A stretch of DNA of 64,000 bases. Origin: Paracoccaceae bacterium (GTDB taxonomy: Bacteria > Pseudomonadota > Alphaproteobacteria > Rhodobacterales > Rhodobacteraceae). This document shows positions 20,136-29,300 of this stretch, piece after piece. The DNA lies in NCBI GenBank assembly GCA_024636555.1, contig JAGXGW010000014.1:1-64000 (forward strand), written 5' to 3'. Under the pieces are notes generated by a model, which was not told where the DNA came from, did no database searches, and saw only the letters and a list, made by a program, of their open reading frames with translations. The position numbers were made by a program, and so were the translations under genes. Position 1 is the stretch's first letter; each line of letters begins with the position of its first letter.

Positions 20136-21842
20136 ATGTATACGCCTAATCTGGCCCCCATTCCCGAACTCTACGTCTCTTACGAAAGCGCGCAAAAACT
20201 CAAGATCGAGGCTGCACAACTGACCAGTTGGGATTTGACCCCGCGCCAGATCTGCGACCTGGAGCTGCTGATGAACGGCGGCTTCAACCCTTTGAAAGGG
20301 TTCATGTCGCAAGCAGATTACGAGAGCGTGGTTGACACGATGCGGCTTGCGGATGGCGCGCTCTGGCCGATGCCGATCAATCTGGACGTGTCCGAGGCCT
20401 TTGCCGAAAAGCTGGAACTTGGACAGGACATCGCCCTGCGCGATCAGGAAGGCGTCATCCTCGCCACGATGACCGTGACCGACAGCTGGGTGCCGAACAA
20501 GGCGCATGAGGCCGAGAAGGTCTTTGGGGCCGACGATTCCGCACATCCTGCGGTGAACTACCTGCACAACACCGCCGGCAAGGTCTATCTTGGCGGCCCG
20601 ATCACCGGCATCCAGCAGCCCGTCCACTATGATTTCAAGGGCCGCCGCGATACGCCGAACGAATTGCGCGCCCTGTTCCGCAAGCTGGGCTGGCGCAAGG
20701 TTGTGGCCTTCCAGACCCGCAACCCGCTGCACCGCGCGCATCAGGAACTGACATTCCGCGCCGCCCGCGAGGCGCAGGCGAACCTGCTGATCCATCCGGT
20801 TGTCGGTATGACCAAACCGGGAGATGTGGACCATTTCACCCGCGTGCGTTGCTACGAGGCTGTGCTGGACCAGTACCCCTCGGCCACCACGACGATGAGC
20901 CTGTTGAACCTTGCCATGCGCATGGCTGGCCCGCGCGAGGCGGTCTGGCATGGTCTGATCCGCAAGAACCACGGCTGCACCCATTTCATCGTGGGCCGCG
21001 ACCATGCCGGCCCCGGCAAGAACTCTGCCGGGCAGGATTTCTATGGCCCCTATGACGCGCAGATCCTGTTCAAGGAGCATGAGGACGAGATCGGGCTTGA
21101 AATGGTGGACTTCAAGCACATGGTCTATGTACAGGAAAAGGCACAGTATTATCCGGCCGACGAGGTGCCTGAAGGCTCGACAGTGCTGGATATTTCCGGC
21201 ACCGAACTGCGCCGCCGTCTGGCCGAAGGGCTGGAGATTCCGGAATGGTTCTCTTTCCCGCAGGTCGTGGCAGAGCTGCGCCGCACCCGCCCGCCACGGT
21301 CCCAGCAGGGCTTTACCGTGTTCTTCACAGGCTTTTCAGGCTCTGGCAAATCGACCATCGCAAACGCCCTGATGATCAAGCTGATGGAAATGGGTGGCCG
21401 CCCCGTGACGCTGCTGGATGGTGATCTGGTCCGCAAGAACCTCAGCTCCGAGCTGGGTTTCAGCAAGGAACACCGCGATCTGAACATCCGCCGGATCGGT
21501 TATGTCGCCTCCGAGATCACCAAGAACGGCGGCATCGCGGTCTGCGCGCCGATCGCACCCTATGCCACGACGCGCCGCGCCGTGCGGGAGGATATCGAAC
21601 AGTTCGGTGCGTTCCTTGAAGTGCATGTCGCCACCAGCATCGAGGAATGCGAGCGCCGCGACCGCAAAGGGCTCTACAAGCTGGCGCGTGAAGGCAAGAT
21701 CAAGGAGTTCACAGGCATTTCAGACCCTTACGATATGCCCGAGACACCTGAACTGCGTCTGGATACCGAGAATGTCGACGTGGACAACTGCGCGCATCAG
21801 GTCATTCTGAAGCTGGAAAGCATGGGCCTTATCGCCGGATGA
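20136..21842 (+). CDS. Bifunctional sulfate adenylyltransferase / adenylylsulfate kinase
   Basis: This 568-residue fusion activates sulfate to APS and phosphorylates it to PAPS in assimilation. The N-terminal 390 residues are an ATP sulfurylase with QTRNPLHRAH (from residue 193) and the second ATP motif GRDHAGPG. The C-terminal 170 residues are an APS kinase with the P-loop GFSGSGKST (from 399), LLDGDLVRKN and SPYATTRR-like block PYATTRRAVRE. Separate CysDN proteins are replaced by this form in many Roseobacters. The ATG at 20136 gives the expected MYTPNLAPIPELYVS start, though its ribosome site is weak. Confidence 0.96.
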   Translation: MYTPNLAPIPELYVSYESAQKLKIEAAQLTSWDLTPRQICDLELLMNGGFNPLKGFMSQADYESVVDTMRLADGALWPMPINLDVSEAFAEKLELGQDIALRDQEGVILATMTVTDSWVPNKAHEAEKVFGADDSAHPAVNYLHNTAGKVYLGGPITGIQQPVHYDFKGRRDTPNELRALFRKLGWRKVVAFQTRNPLHRAHQELTFRAAREAQANLLIHPVVGMTKPGDVDHFTRVRCYEAVLDQYPSATTTMSLLNLAMRMAGPREAVWHGLIRKNHGCTHFIVGRDHAGPGKNSAGQDFYGPYDAQILFKEHEDEIGLEMVDFKHMVYVQEKAQYYPADEVPEGSTVLDISGTELRRRLAEGLEIPEWFSFPQVVAELRRTRPPRSQQGFTVFFTGFSGSGKSTIANALMIKLMEMGGRPVTLLDGDLVRKNLSSELGFSKEHRDLNIRRIGYVASEITKNGGIAVCAPIAPYATTRRAVREDIEQFGAFLEVHVATSIEECERRDRKGLYKLAREGKIKEFTGISDPYDMPETPELRLDTENVDVDNCAHQVILKLESMGLIAG

Positions 21843-21877
21843 TCCTGTCGGCCCGACAGGCCGCGCAGGACAAAAAC

Positions 21878-21908
21878 AAAAGGCCGCATCCCGGTGATGC
21901 GGCCTTTT
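21878..21908. terminator. Bidirectional rho-independent terminator
   Basis: AAAAGGCCGCATC and GATGCGGCCTTTT pair perfectly over 13 bp around CCGGT. The A and T tracts on each side let it serve sat-cysC (+) and the hsp20-DUF1150 operon (-). Confidence 0.93.
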
Positions 21909-21969
21909 CGCGTTAGATCGGTTGCCAACCGGCATCCGGCGCAAACTGCGCCAGCCGATCAGGGCCGGA

Positions 21970-22197
21970 TCAGTGCACGGCCACCGGGTCCATGTGGTTC
22001 TGGCGCGCCAGAACAAAGGCCAGCCGGCGATCCTTGACCAGCGCAAGCTGCGCGCCGCTTTCGTCATGCACCGCATAAAGTGTCTCGACATCCATCACTT
22101 GCTGGCGGATTTCCTCGGGCAGATCTGCGACCTTGACAGGCCGCACATAGACGATCGGGTTCTCACCCATCAGATCGAGGTCTACTTTCGTGTCCAT
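21970..22197 (-). CDS. DUF1150 family protein
   Basis: This 75-residue protein is of the DUF1150 family, which in alphaproteobacteria commonly sits next to a small heat-shock protein. The sequence ENPIVYVRPVKVADLPEEIRQQV followed by TLYAVHDESGAQLALVKDRRLAFVLARQN (given by its ends) is typical. Function is unknown. It begins five bases after the hsp20 stop, so the two are co-expressed. Confidence 0.88.
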   Translation of the reverse strand: MDTKVDLDLMGENPIVYVRPVKVADLPEEIRQQVMDVETLYAVHDESGAQLALVKDRRLAFVLARQNHMDPVAVH

Positions 22198-22202
22198 GTG
22201 CG

Positions 22203-22616
22203 TTATCCTTTTCTGATCTTGATTGATTGCACGACTGTCTCGGGCTGGGCGCGGGTCAGATCCACGTGCAGCAAGCCGTTTTCCATGATCGCTTCGCCGA
22301 CCTCGACACCGTCGGCCAGCACGAAACTGCGCTGGAACTGGCGCGCGGCGATGCCACGGTGCAGATAGACCCTGCCTTCGGATTCATCGCGCTGCCGGCC
22401 CCGGATGACCAACTGGCGGTCCTCCACGGTGATCGCCAGATCGCATTCCGCAAATCCCGCTACCGCAAGGGTGATACGGTAGGAGTTGTTCGAGGTCTGT
22501 TCGATATTGAAAGGTGGATAACCCTCGTTCCCGGATTTCGCATTACGCTCCAGCAAACGTTCCAACTGGTCGAACCCCAGCATATATGGGTGTGACCCCA
22601 ACGTGAGTTTTGTCAT
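22203..22616 (-). CDS. Small heat-shock protein, Hsp20 family (IbpA-like)
   Basis: This 137-residue chaperone holds unfolded proteins for refolding by DnaK/ClpB. The alpha-crystallin domain runs from YPPFNIEQTSNNSYRITLAVAGF to the ENGLLHVDL strand; the C-terminal IKI tail motif (VQSIKIRKG) for oligomer contacts is present. The ATG at 22616 has AAGGAC 7-12 bases upstream; a GTG at 22622 is less likely. A heat-shock-type promoter is seen at 22685-22711, and rpoH lies at 53.4 kb. It is co-transcribed with DUF1150. Confidence 0.95.
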   Translation of the reverse strand: MTKLTLGSHPYMLGFDQLERLLERNAKSGNEGYPPFNIEQTSNNSYRITLAVAGFAECDLAITVEDRQLVIRGRQRDESEGRVYLHRGIAARQFQRSFVLADGVEVGEAIMENGLLHVDLTRAQPETVVQSIKIRKG

Positions 22617-22684
22617 CGACACGTCCTTGTCTTAAGCGACCGTCCAATTCGCGGGTCCCTTTACGGCAACCCGGTATGATAAAT

Positions 22685-22711
22685 ATGGGTAGCCTTCGTC
22701 GTCTGTGCAAG
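22685..22711 (-). promoter_or_regulatory. Sigma-32-type promoter of hsp20
   Basis: On the minus strand CTTGCAC and ACCCAT are 14 bp apart, close to CTTGAAA-N13-15-CCCCAT. The predicted start lies about 60 bases before the hsp20 ATG. Confidence 0.5.
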
Positions 22712-22860
22712 TGCGTCAGATGCGAAGCCGGTGGCAAAGCCGGAAGCAAGACGCACAAAACGAAGGCCCTGACCGAGTTTCTTTGCGATTCAGCGGTTTT
22801 TCAGTATCTTGGTGCTTCATTACGCAGACGGGGGAATCACCTGCCGGGGGAGTGTCGAAC

Positions 22861-23085
22861 ATGAACGCTGTAAGTGATATCTCAATGAAGTCCGATGACG
22901 TGCTGCAGGTGGAACTCGAAGTGTTCCGCCGCGAGCACCGCGATCTGGACGATGCGATCGCGGCCCTGACGCAAAAGGGTACCGGCGATCAGCTCACAAT
23001 CCAGAGGCTGAAGAAAAAGAAGCTCCGCCTCAAGGATCTGATCGCGCGTATCGAGGACCGCCTGACGCCCGATATCATCGCCTGA
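22861..23085 (+). CDS. YdcH family protein (DUF465)
   Basis: This 74-residue, mostly helical, charged protein belongs to the DUF465/YdcH family. It has a coiled-coil pattern (VELEVFRREHRDLDDAIAAL) and the lysine-rich turn LTIQRLKKKKLRLKDLI seen in the family. Function is unknown. The start is ATG 22861 after GGGGGAGTG; the earlier in-frame opening at 22705 overlaps the hsp20 promoter. It stands alone before purE. Confidence 0.88.
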   Translation: MNAVSDISMKSDDVLQVELEVFRREHRDLDDAIAALTQKGTGDQLTIQRLKKKKLRLKDLIARIEDRLTPDIIA

Positions 23086-23163
23086 GATAGCTGGTCGGAC
23101 GTCATTGCACCGCAGCGCGGCTTGGCTATAGTGCGCGCTCAATCTTTTAAGGGGTGCGCACGC

Positions 23164-23652
23164 ATGGCCGAGATCAAGGTAGGGATCATCATGGGAAGCC
23201 AGTCGGACTGGCCGACCATGAAGGAGGCAGCCGATATGCTGGACGCGCTTGGCGTGGCCTATGAGGCGCGGATTGTCTCGGCGCATCGCACGCCCGACCG
23301 GCTTTGGGACTATGGCAAAACCGCGGTGGTGCGGGGGCTTCAGGTCATCATCGCCGGTGCGGGCGGGGCCGCGCATCTGCCGGGCATGATGGCTTCCAAG
23401 ACGCGGGTGCCGGTGATCGGTGTGCCGGTGCAGACAAAAGCGCTGTCGGGTGTGGACAGCCTCTATTCCATCCTGCAGATGCCGCGGGGCTATCCGGTAG
23501 CGACAATGGCGATCGGTGCGGCGGGTGCCGCCAATGCGGGTCTGATGGCGGCGGGCATTCTGGCCTTGCAGGACAGCGCGCTGGCCGCACGGCTTGACGC
23601 GTGGCGTGCGGATCTCTCCGCCTCCATCCCCGAGGTGCCTGTGGATGAGTGA
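23164..23652 (+). CDS. purE: 5-(carboxyamino)imidazole ribonucleotide mutase
   Basis: This 162-residue class I PurE moves the carboxyl group from N5-CAIR to C4 in purine synthesis. The family motif [13 protein letters not shown] is at residues 6-18, [13 protein letters not shown] follows with its catalytic His, and [11 protein letters not shown] marks the substrate loop. The start is the ATG at 23164; the in-frame upstream codons lack a ribosome site. It overlaps purK by eight bases, so both steps are made together. Confidence 0.97.
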   Translation: MAEIKVGIIMGSQSDWPTMKEAADMLDALGVAYEARIVSAHRTPDRLWDYGKTAVVRGLQVIIAGAGGAAHLPGMMASKTRVPVIGVPVQTKALSGVDSLYSILQMPRGYPVATMAIGAAGAANAGLMAAGILALQDSALAARLDAWRADLSASIPEVPVDE

Positions 23653-24721
23653 TCCGTTGAAAACCGGCGCGACCATCGGCATTCTGGGTGGCGGGCAACT
23701 GGGCCGGATGCTGTCAGTCGCGGCCAGCCGTCTGGGCTTTCGCACCCATATTTTCGAACCGGGCGCAAACCCGCCGGCCGCCGATGTGGCGCATCAGGTC
23801 ACCACGGCCCCTTACGAGGATGCCGCCGCCTTGGGCCGCTTTGCCGCCGCCTGCGATGTGATCACCTACGAGTTCGAGAACATTCCGACCGCGGCGCTGG
23901 ACCTGCTGGAGCCGCTGCGCCCGATCCGGCCGGGACGCGAAGCGCTGCGGATCAGTCAGGACCGCATCACCGAAAAGGATTTCCTGAGCGGGCTTGGGCT
24001 GGCGACAGCCCCCTACCGGGCGGTGAACGATGCGGCCTCGCTGGAGGCGGCGATCGCGGCCATCGGCGTGCCGTCGATCCTCAAGACACGCCGTTTCGGC
24101 TATGACGGCAAGGGCCAGTCACGGCTGATGACGCCGGATGATGCATCCCGTGCGCTGGCGGATATGGCGGGCAGCCCGGCCATTCTGGAAGGGTTCGTGG
24201 ATTTCACCTACGAGGTCTCCGTCATCGGCGCGCGCAATGTCGACGGGCAGGTCTCCTGCTTCGATCCCGGCGAGAATGTGCACCGTGACGGCATCCTGCA
24301 CACGACCACGGTGCCCTCGCGCCTCTCCGCCTCCCTGCGGATGGATGCCGTGCTGCTGACCGCCAGGATACTGAACGCGCTGGATTATATCGGCGTGATG
24401 GGAGTGGAGTTGTTCGTGACCCCTCGGGGGCTGATCGTGAACGAGATCGCCCCGCGCGTGCATAACTCCGGCCATTGGACACAGAACGGTTGCGCCATCG
24501 ACCAGTTCGAGCAGCATATCCGTGCGGTGGCGGGCTGGCCTCTGGGCGACGGGACGCGCCATGCCGATGTCGTAATGGAAAACCTGATCGGCGCGGATAT
24601 GGACCGTGTGCCAGCCCTTGCGGCAGACACGGCCACGGCGCTGCATCTTTATGGCAAGGCCGAGGTCAAGGCGGGCCGCAAGATGGGCCATGTGAACCGG
24701 ATCATCGCGTCCAAAATCTGA
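23645..24721 (+). CDS. purK: N5-carboxyaminoimidazole ribonucleotide synthase
   Basis: This 358-residue ATP-grasp enzyme carboxylates AIR with bicarbonate and ATP, feeding PurE. Motifs: [16 protein letters not shown] (residues 10-25), [20 protein letters not shown] and the metal site [14 protein letters not shown]. The ATG lies inside the purE end (GTGGATGAGTGA). A large inverted repeat with two copies of the post-stop motif follows. Confidence 0.97.
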   Translation: MSDPLKTGATIGILGGGQLGRMLSVAASRLGFRTHIFEPGANPPAADVAHQVTTAPYEDAAALGRFAAACDVITYEFENIPTAALDLLEPLRPIRPGREALRISQDRITEKDFLSGLGLATAPYRAVNDAASLEAAIAAIGVPSILKTRRFGYDGKGQSRLMTPDDASRALADMAGSPAILEGFVDFTYEVSVIGARNVDGQVSCFDPGENVHRDGILHTTTVPSRLSASLRMDAVLLTARILNALDYIGVMGVELFVTPRGLIVNEIAPRVHNSGHWTQNGCAIDQFEQHIRAVAGWPLGDGTRHADVVMENLIGADMDRVPALAADTATALHLYGKAEVKAGRKMGHVNRIIASKI

Positions 24722-24746
24722 CGGGCTGTACAGCCTGCGGCCCTTT

Positions 24747-24813
24747 GGTATTTGAGTATTTATGGAACGATGAAGCAGGCCGTTCCTTCATTGTTCCTGA
24801 AATACTCAATACC
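24747..24813. repeat. Imperfect inverted repeat built from two opposed post-stop motif copies
   Basis: GGTATTTGAGTATTT on the left matches the reverse complement of AAATACTCAATACC on the right with one extra base. Inside it GGAACG (24764-24769) pairs with CGTTCC (24781-24786). The plus-strand motif copy (24754-24776) follows purK and the minus-strand copy (24786-24807) follows the oxygenase gene. It probably ends transcription from both sides, without T-runs. Confidence 0.75.
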
Positions 24814-24842
24814 CCACCCTGTCATACGCTTTGGCCGCGCTG

Positions 24843-25394
24843 TCAGCGGAAGGCTGGCCCATGCGCCCAGATCGTCAGGGACTGGCGCTGGCCGCATGTC
24901 ACAGGCGTGACGCGGTGCAATAGGAAGCTGGGAAAGATCGTCGCATCGCCGCGCACGGGGCTGGCCTGATGCACATGGGCGCTTGGCATGACTTCCAATG
25001 TGCCGCCCTCATAGGCATCAGGTTCGGAAAGTTGCACGACCATGGTCAGCTTGCGTTGCCGTGCCAGAGGGCCATCGCCGATATCGGAATGCCAGTCGAA
25101 ATGCCCCTCGCGCGCGGCATCATAGCGGGCGACCTGTGCGCTTTCGGAAAAGCTTTGCAGATCGAAGCCGAACGTATCGCGATTGGCAATGCGCACCACG
25201 TCGATGATGCGGTCCATCACCCAAGCGCACCCCGGCACATCGTCGAGCCAGACCAGATCGGCGCGCCGGAGGTTGTGATCCTGCGCCTGCCCCACGAGCC
25301 GCGCCTCCCGCGCGGGGGCGGCATCCGCAATCACGACGAGCCGGTCGCATTCCTCCGCGGTGAAGGCCGCTGTCTGCGCGTGAACGGCGATCAT
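24843..25394 (-). CDS. 2-oxoglutarate/Fe(II)-dependent oxygenase (prolyl 4-hydroxylase-like)
   Basis: This 183-residue jelly-roll oxygenase has the P4Hc layout. The iron ligands are probably H102 and D104 (FDWHSDIG) and H160 (FLLHRVTPV), with R170 near the 2-oxoglutarate site (GQRQSLTIW). EGGTLEVMP is a further family stretch. It acts in the cytoplasm. The substrate is unknown; candidates include a protein proline or a free metabolite. It is a single gene converging on purK, and it diverges from the zincin gene. Confidence 0.87.
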   Translation of the reverse strand: MIAVHAQTAAFTAEECDRLVVIADAAPAREARLVGQAQDHNLRRADLVWLDDVPGCAWVMDRIIDVVRIANRDTFGFDLQSFSESAQVARYDAAREGHFDWHSDIGDGPLARQRKLTMVVQLSEPDAYEGGTLEVMPSAHVHQASPVRGDATIFPSFLLHRVTPVTCGQRQSLTIWAHGPAFR

Positions 25395-25534
25395 ATTGCT
25401 ATCCTGTCATGAGGTCCCTGCTTGTCGCAGACTGTGGCGCGAACCACACGTCCCGATACGACGCAAAGGTCGCTTTCCTCTCTCCACTGCATCAGGGCGT
25501 TTCAATTTCCCGTCAGGAAAGCCATATCATCTGC

Positions 25535-25930
25535 ATGACAAAACAGATCCCCAGCCTCGACCAGATGGAGCAGATGGCCCGCCAGACGGTAGACGCCCTG
25601 CCCGCGCCCTTCAAGGCAGCCGCGCAGGAGGTGGCGATCTGTGTGGTCGACTGGCCGGATGCGGATATGCTGAAGGAGCTGGAGATCGACGATCCGCTGG
25701 ATCTGACCGGGCTTTACGACGGGATTCCGATGACGGAGAAATCCGTCTTCGACCAGCCGATGGGGCCGGATACGGTCTGGCTGTTCCGCGAGCCGATCCT
25801 TCAGGAGTGGCGCGACAGGGGCGATGTCACGATTGCCGATCTGGTTGCCCATGTGACGGTGCACGAATTTGCGCATCACTTTGGCTGGTCGGACGAGGAT
25901 ATCGCGGTCGTTGATCCGTGGTGGGAGTGA
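25535..25930 (+). CDS. Metallopeptidase-family protein (zincin-like, PF06262 type)
   Basis: This 131-residue protein has an HExxH zinc motif near its C-terminus (VTVHEFAHHFGWSDEDI) and a short N-terminal helical part. This size and layout match the small zincin-like family (DUF1025/MTH-type), whose activity has not been shown. The start MTKQIPSLDQMEQMA at 25535 is family-like; the frame is open to 25409 but those codons look non-coding. It ends one base before the convergent nadE stop. Confidence 0.87.
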   Translation: MTKQIPSLDQMEQMARQTVDALPAPFKAAAQEVAICVVDWPDADMLKELEIDDPLDLTGLYDGIPMTEKSVFDQPMGPDTVWLFREPILQEWRDRGDVTIADLVAHVTVHEFAHHFGWSDEDIAVVDPWWE

Positions 25931-27595
25931 TCAGGCACCGCTTTTGTCGCGCCAGCGGTTCACGATCGGATAGCGCCGGTCCAGCCAGAAGGCACCCAAG
26001 CTAAGCCGCGTGCCGGGCGCTGACTGGAAGCGCTTGTATTCGCTGATATAGACCAGATGCTCGATCCGTTTGACGGTGTCGCGGTCATAGCCTGCGGCCA
26101 CGCAATCGGCGACCGAGGCATCCTCGTCCACCAGCATTTGCAGGATACCGTCCAGCACCGGATAGGGCGGCAGGCTGTCCTCGTCCTTCTGATCGGGGCG
26201 CAGTTCGGCGCTGGGGGGCTTGACGATGATCGCGGGGGGAATCACTTGGCCCGCCGGCCCCATCATCCAGTCGCGATGGTTGTCATTGCGCCAGCGGCAA
26301 ACATCGAACACGCGGGTTTTGTACATATCCTTGATCGGATTATAGCCGCCCGCCATATCGCCGTAGATCGTGGCATAGCCTACCGCGACCTCGGATTTAT
26401 TGCCCGTGGTCAACAGCATGTTGCCGAATTTGTTGCTCATTGCCATCAAGAGAAGGCCGCGCAGGCGGGACTGGATATTCTCCTCGGTCAGATCGGGCGC
26501 ATGATCCGCGAAGAGAGGTGCGAGCGCCTCGGTGACGGCCGCCCTTGGCCCGCTGATCGGCACGGTATCATAGGCGCAGCCAAGCGCATCGACCACGCCG
26601 CGCGCATCGTCCAGCGAGGCTTGCGACGTGTATTCCGACGGCAGCATCACGCAGCGCAGGTTCTGCGCGCCGATGGCGTCGGCGGCAATGGCCGCCACGA
26701 TGGCGCTGTCGACCCCGCCCGACAGGCCCAGAATAGCGGTGCGGAACCCCGCCTTGGCCATGTAGTCGCGCAAGGACAGCACCATCGCATGATAATCCTG
26801 CTCCAGCGGGGCGGGCACCGGCGCGCGCGCGCCGGTCTGGGCCATCCAGCCATCTGGCGTGTGTGTAAAGTCGACATGCACCACGGCTTCGTCGAAAAGC
26901 GGCAGTTGCACCGCCAAGGCACCACCGGGGTTGAGCACGAAAGAGCCGCCGTCAAACACCTGATCGTCCTGCCCGCCCACCATGTTGAGATAGACCAGCG
27001 GCAGGCCGGTCTCGACCACCCGCGCCACCATCAGGTTCTGGCGGATTTCCATCTTGCCGCGCGCATAGGGGCTGCCGTTAGGCACCAGCAGCATCTCGGC
27101 CCCCGTCTCGGCCAGCGTCTCGGCCACATCCGCATGCCACGAATCCTCGCAGATGGGGCTGCCGATCCGCAAAGGGCCGATGCTGTAGGGGCCTTGCGGC
27201 GGGCCGGGGGTGAAGAGGCGGTGTTCGTCAAAGACATCCTCGTTCGGCAGATGCTGCTTGAGGATGCGGGCGCGGATCTGTCCGCCGTGCAATATGTAAT
27301 AGGCGTTGTAGAGATATTCGCCCTGCACGAAAGGCCCACCGATGCCGATGGCGGGACCATCCGCGCAATCGCGGGCGAGCGTTTCGATCGCATCCATCGC
27401 GGCGCGGTGGAAGGCGGGTTTGAGCACCAGATCCTGCGTCTGGTAGCCGGCGATGAACATCTCCGGCAGCGCCAGCATGTCAGCGCCTGCGGCCTGCGCC
27501 TGCTCCCATGCCGCGCGCACGCGGGCGGCATTGCCGTCCAGATCACCCACCACGGGGTTGAGCTGCGCGAGTGTCAGGCGAAAACGGTCAGCCAT
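25931..27595 (-). CDS. nadE: Glutamine-hydrolysing NAD+ synthase
   Basis: This 554-residue enzyme amidates nicotinic acid adenine dinucleotide to NAD+. The N-terminal nitrilase/glutaminase domain (residues 5-260) has the Glu-Lys-Cys triad in ALPEMFIAGY, LKQHLPN and SPICEDSWH. The C-terminal synthetase has the PP-loop LGLSGGVDSAIVA near 290 and NKSEVAVGYATIYGDMAGG. The length is typical of the two-domain form. It stands alone and diverges from the MORN gene. Confidence 0.97.
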   Translation of the reverse strand: MADRFRLTLAQLNPVVGDLDGNAARVRAAWEQAQAAGADMLALPEMFIAGYQTQDLVLKPAFHRAAMDAIETLARDCADGPAIGIGGPFVQGEYLYNAYYILHGGQIRARILKQHLPNEDVFDEHRLFTPGPPQGPYSIGPLRIGSPICEDSWHADVAETLAETGAEMLLVPNGSPYARGKMEIRQNLMVARVVETGLPLVYLNMVGGQDDQVFDGGSFVLNPGGALAVQLPLFDEAVVHVDFTHTPDGWMAQTGARAPVPAPLEQDYHAMVLSLRDYMAKAGFRTAILGLSGGVDSAIVAAIAADAIGAQNLRCVMLPSEYTSQASLDDARGVVDALGCAYDTVPISGPRAAVTEALAPLFADHAPDLTEENIQSRLRGLLLMAMSNKFGNMLLTTGNKSEVAVGYATIYGDMAGGYNPIKDMYKTRVFDVCRWRNDNHRDWMMGPAGQVIPPAIIVKPPSAELRPDQKDEDSLPPYPVLDGILQMLVDEDASVADCVAAGYDRDTVKRIEHLVYISEYKRFQSAPGTRLSLGAFWLDRRYPIVNRWRDKSGA

Positions 27596-27762
27596 GGTCT
27601 GCCCTCAGTTCAGTCTATGAACAGACGACTTAGCAGATCAGGTGGCAAGGGAAAGCCGATATGCGGCAAAAGGCGTTGTCTGTGCGGCTGCCCTCCTTTA
27701 GGTTCAGACACTGGCACGGCTTGCCCCTGCCGGGTGGGTCACAGCAATCAGGAACTGGCAAT

Positions 27763-29232
27763 ATGCAGATGCGCGCGATCTTCGGGATGTGCCTTGTGGC
27801 GGGGCTGGCGCTGGGCGGGGACCTGTCGGCACAGCAATCCAACGAGGTTCAAACAAAGCAATATGACGATGGCGGCGTCTATGAAGGCACGTTCCTGAAC
27901 GGGCTGCAGCACGGCACCGGCACCTATCGTCTGCCCAACGGCTATGAATATACCGGCGACTGGGTCGAGGGCGAGATCCGTGGCAACGGCGTGGCGCGCT
28001 TCCCCAACGGTTCGGTCTACGAGGGCCAGTTCCAGCGCGGCAAGCCCGAAGGCGTCGGGCGCATCGTCTTCACCGATGGCGGCACCTACGAGGGCGAGTG
28101 GGTCGACGGCAAGATCACCGGCGAGGGAATCGCCTCCTATGCCAACGGCATGCGCTACGAGGGCGGCTTTCTCGAAGCGATGCACCACGGCCGCGGCGTC
28201 ATGCAAAGCCAGGGCGGCTATGTCTATGACGGCACATGGGACCGCGGCGTGAAGGACGGCACCGCGCGGATCACCTATCCCGATGGCGCGGTCTATGAAG
28301 GTTCGGTTGTGCGCGGCGCGCGCGAGGGTGTGGGCACGCTGACAATGCCGGACGGGCTGATCTACGAGGGCACGTGGCTGGACGGCCAGATCAACGGCGA
28401 GGGCAAGCTGACCCAGCCCAATGGCGATGTCTACGAGGGCACGCTTGTCAATGGCCGCCGCGAGGGCAGCGGCAGCGTGACCTATGCCAGCGGTGACACC
28501 TATGTCGGCGCGTTCGTCGATGACCTGCGCGAGGGACAGGGCGTCTTTACCGGCACGGACGGCTATATCTACGACGGGTCATGGGTTGCCGGACAGATCG
28601 AGGGACAGGGCCGCGTCACCTATCCCGACGGCTCGGTCTACGAGGGCCAGTTCCGCGCCGACCTGCCTGACGGCACCGGCACGATCACCTATCCAGATGG
28701 CTCTACCTACGAGGGGGAATGGTCCGCCGGCGTCATCGAGGGCGAGGGCCGCGCCGTCTATGCCAATGGTCTGGTCTACGAGGGCGGGTTCCGCGAGGCG
28801 CGCAACCACGGCACGGGTGTGATGACCTATCCCGACGGCTACCGCTACGAGGGTGAATGGCAGGACGGACAACGCCACGGCCAAGGGGTTGCCACCTATC
28901 CCGACGGCACCGTCTATACCGGTGAATTCGTCGAAGGCCAGCGCGAGGGCACCGGCGAGATCGTGATGCCGGACGGCTTCCGCTACAGCGGCGAATGGCG
29001 CGACGGCGAGATCGACGGGCGCGGCACGGCCACCTATGCCAATGGCGATGTCTACGAGGGCACGTTCAGCGCGGGCCGCAGGCAGGGCGAGGGCACGATG
29101 CGCTACGCCTCCGGTCAGCAGGTCAGCGGTGTCTGGAAGGACGGCGCCCCGCCGGCTGCGGCGGCTGTCGAGGACGAAACCCCCGACGCGGAGGAAGAGG
29201 TTCCCGAAACGCCCGCCGTGCCAGCCGACTGA
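27763..29232 (+). CDS. Secreted MORN-repeat protein with 18 repeats
   Basis: This 489-residue protein has a signal peptide (residues 1-24, IFGMCLVAGLALGGDLSAQQ) and then 18 consecutive 23-residue MORN units of the form YEGxWxxGxxxGxGxxxYxDGxx, ending in an acidic tail (EDETPDAEEEVPETP). MORN repeats form an extended beta-strand rod that may bind lipids or proteins; the role here is unknown, probably periplasmic. Repeats 1-9 and 10-18 match in order (3-5 with 12-14 and 9 with 18 most clearly), so the array arose by doubling a nine-repeat block. The ATG has AGGAA 9-13 bases upstream. A post-stop motif follows at 29261. Confidence 0.9.
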   Translation: MQMRAIFGMCLVAGLALGGDLSAQQSNEVQTKQYDDGGVYEGTFLNGLQHGTGTYRLPNGYEYTGDWVEGEIRGNGVARFPNGSVYEGQFQRGKPEGVGRIVFTDGGTYEGEWVDGKITGEGIASYANGMRYEGGFLEAMHHGRGVMQSQGGYVYDGTWDRGVKDGTARITYPDGAVYEGSVVRGAREGVGTLTMPDGLIYEGTWLDGQINGEGKLTQPNGDVYEGTLVNGRREGSGSVTYASGDTYVGAFVDDLREGQGVFTGTDGYIYDGSWVAGQIEGQGRVTYPDGSVYEGQFRADLPDGTGTITYPDGSTYEGEWSAGVIEGEGRAVYANGLVYEGGFREARNHGTGVMTYPDGYRYEGEWQDGQRHGQGVATYPDGTVYTGEFVEGQREGTGEIVMPDGFRYSGEWRDGEIDGRGTATYANGDVYEGTFSAGRRQGEGTMRYASGQQVSGVWKDGAPPAAAAVEDETPDAEEEVPETPAVPAD

Positions 29233-29260
29233 GCACAGCGCGGGTCGAATGCCTGTTTCT

Positions 29261-29283
29261 GGATATTTGAGGCAAGAAGAAGC
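29261..29283 (+). repeat. Post-stop repeated motif, copy after the MORN gene
   Basis: GGATATTT-GA-GGCAAG-AAGAAGC, 28 nt after the MORN stop and in the same direction. It matches the copies at 24754, 24786, 33375 and 55573. Confidence 0.7.
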
Positions 29284-29300
29284 AGGGCGCGCGCGGTTGT

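Noticed and set aside
26057-27898. A 613-codon plus-strand frame opposite nadE
   Set aside because: It is antisense noise. The nadE frame has both complete enzyme domains.
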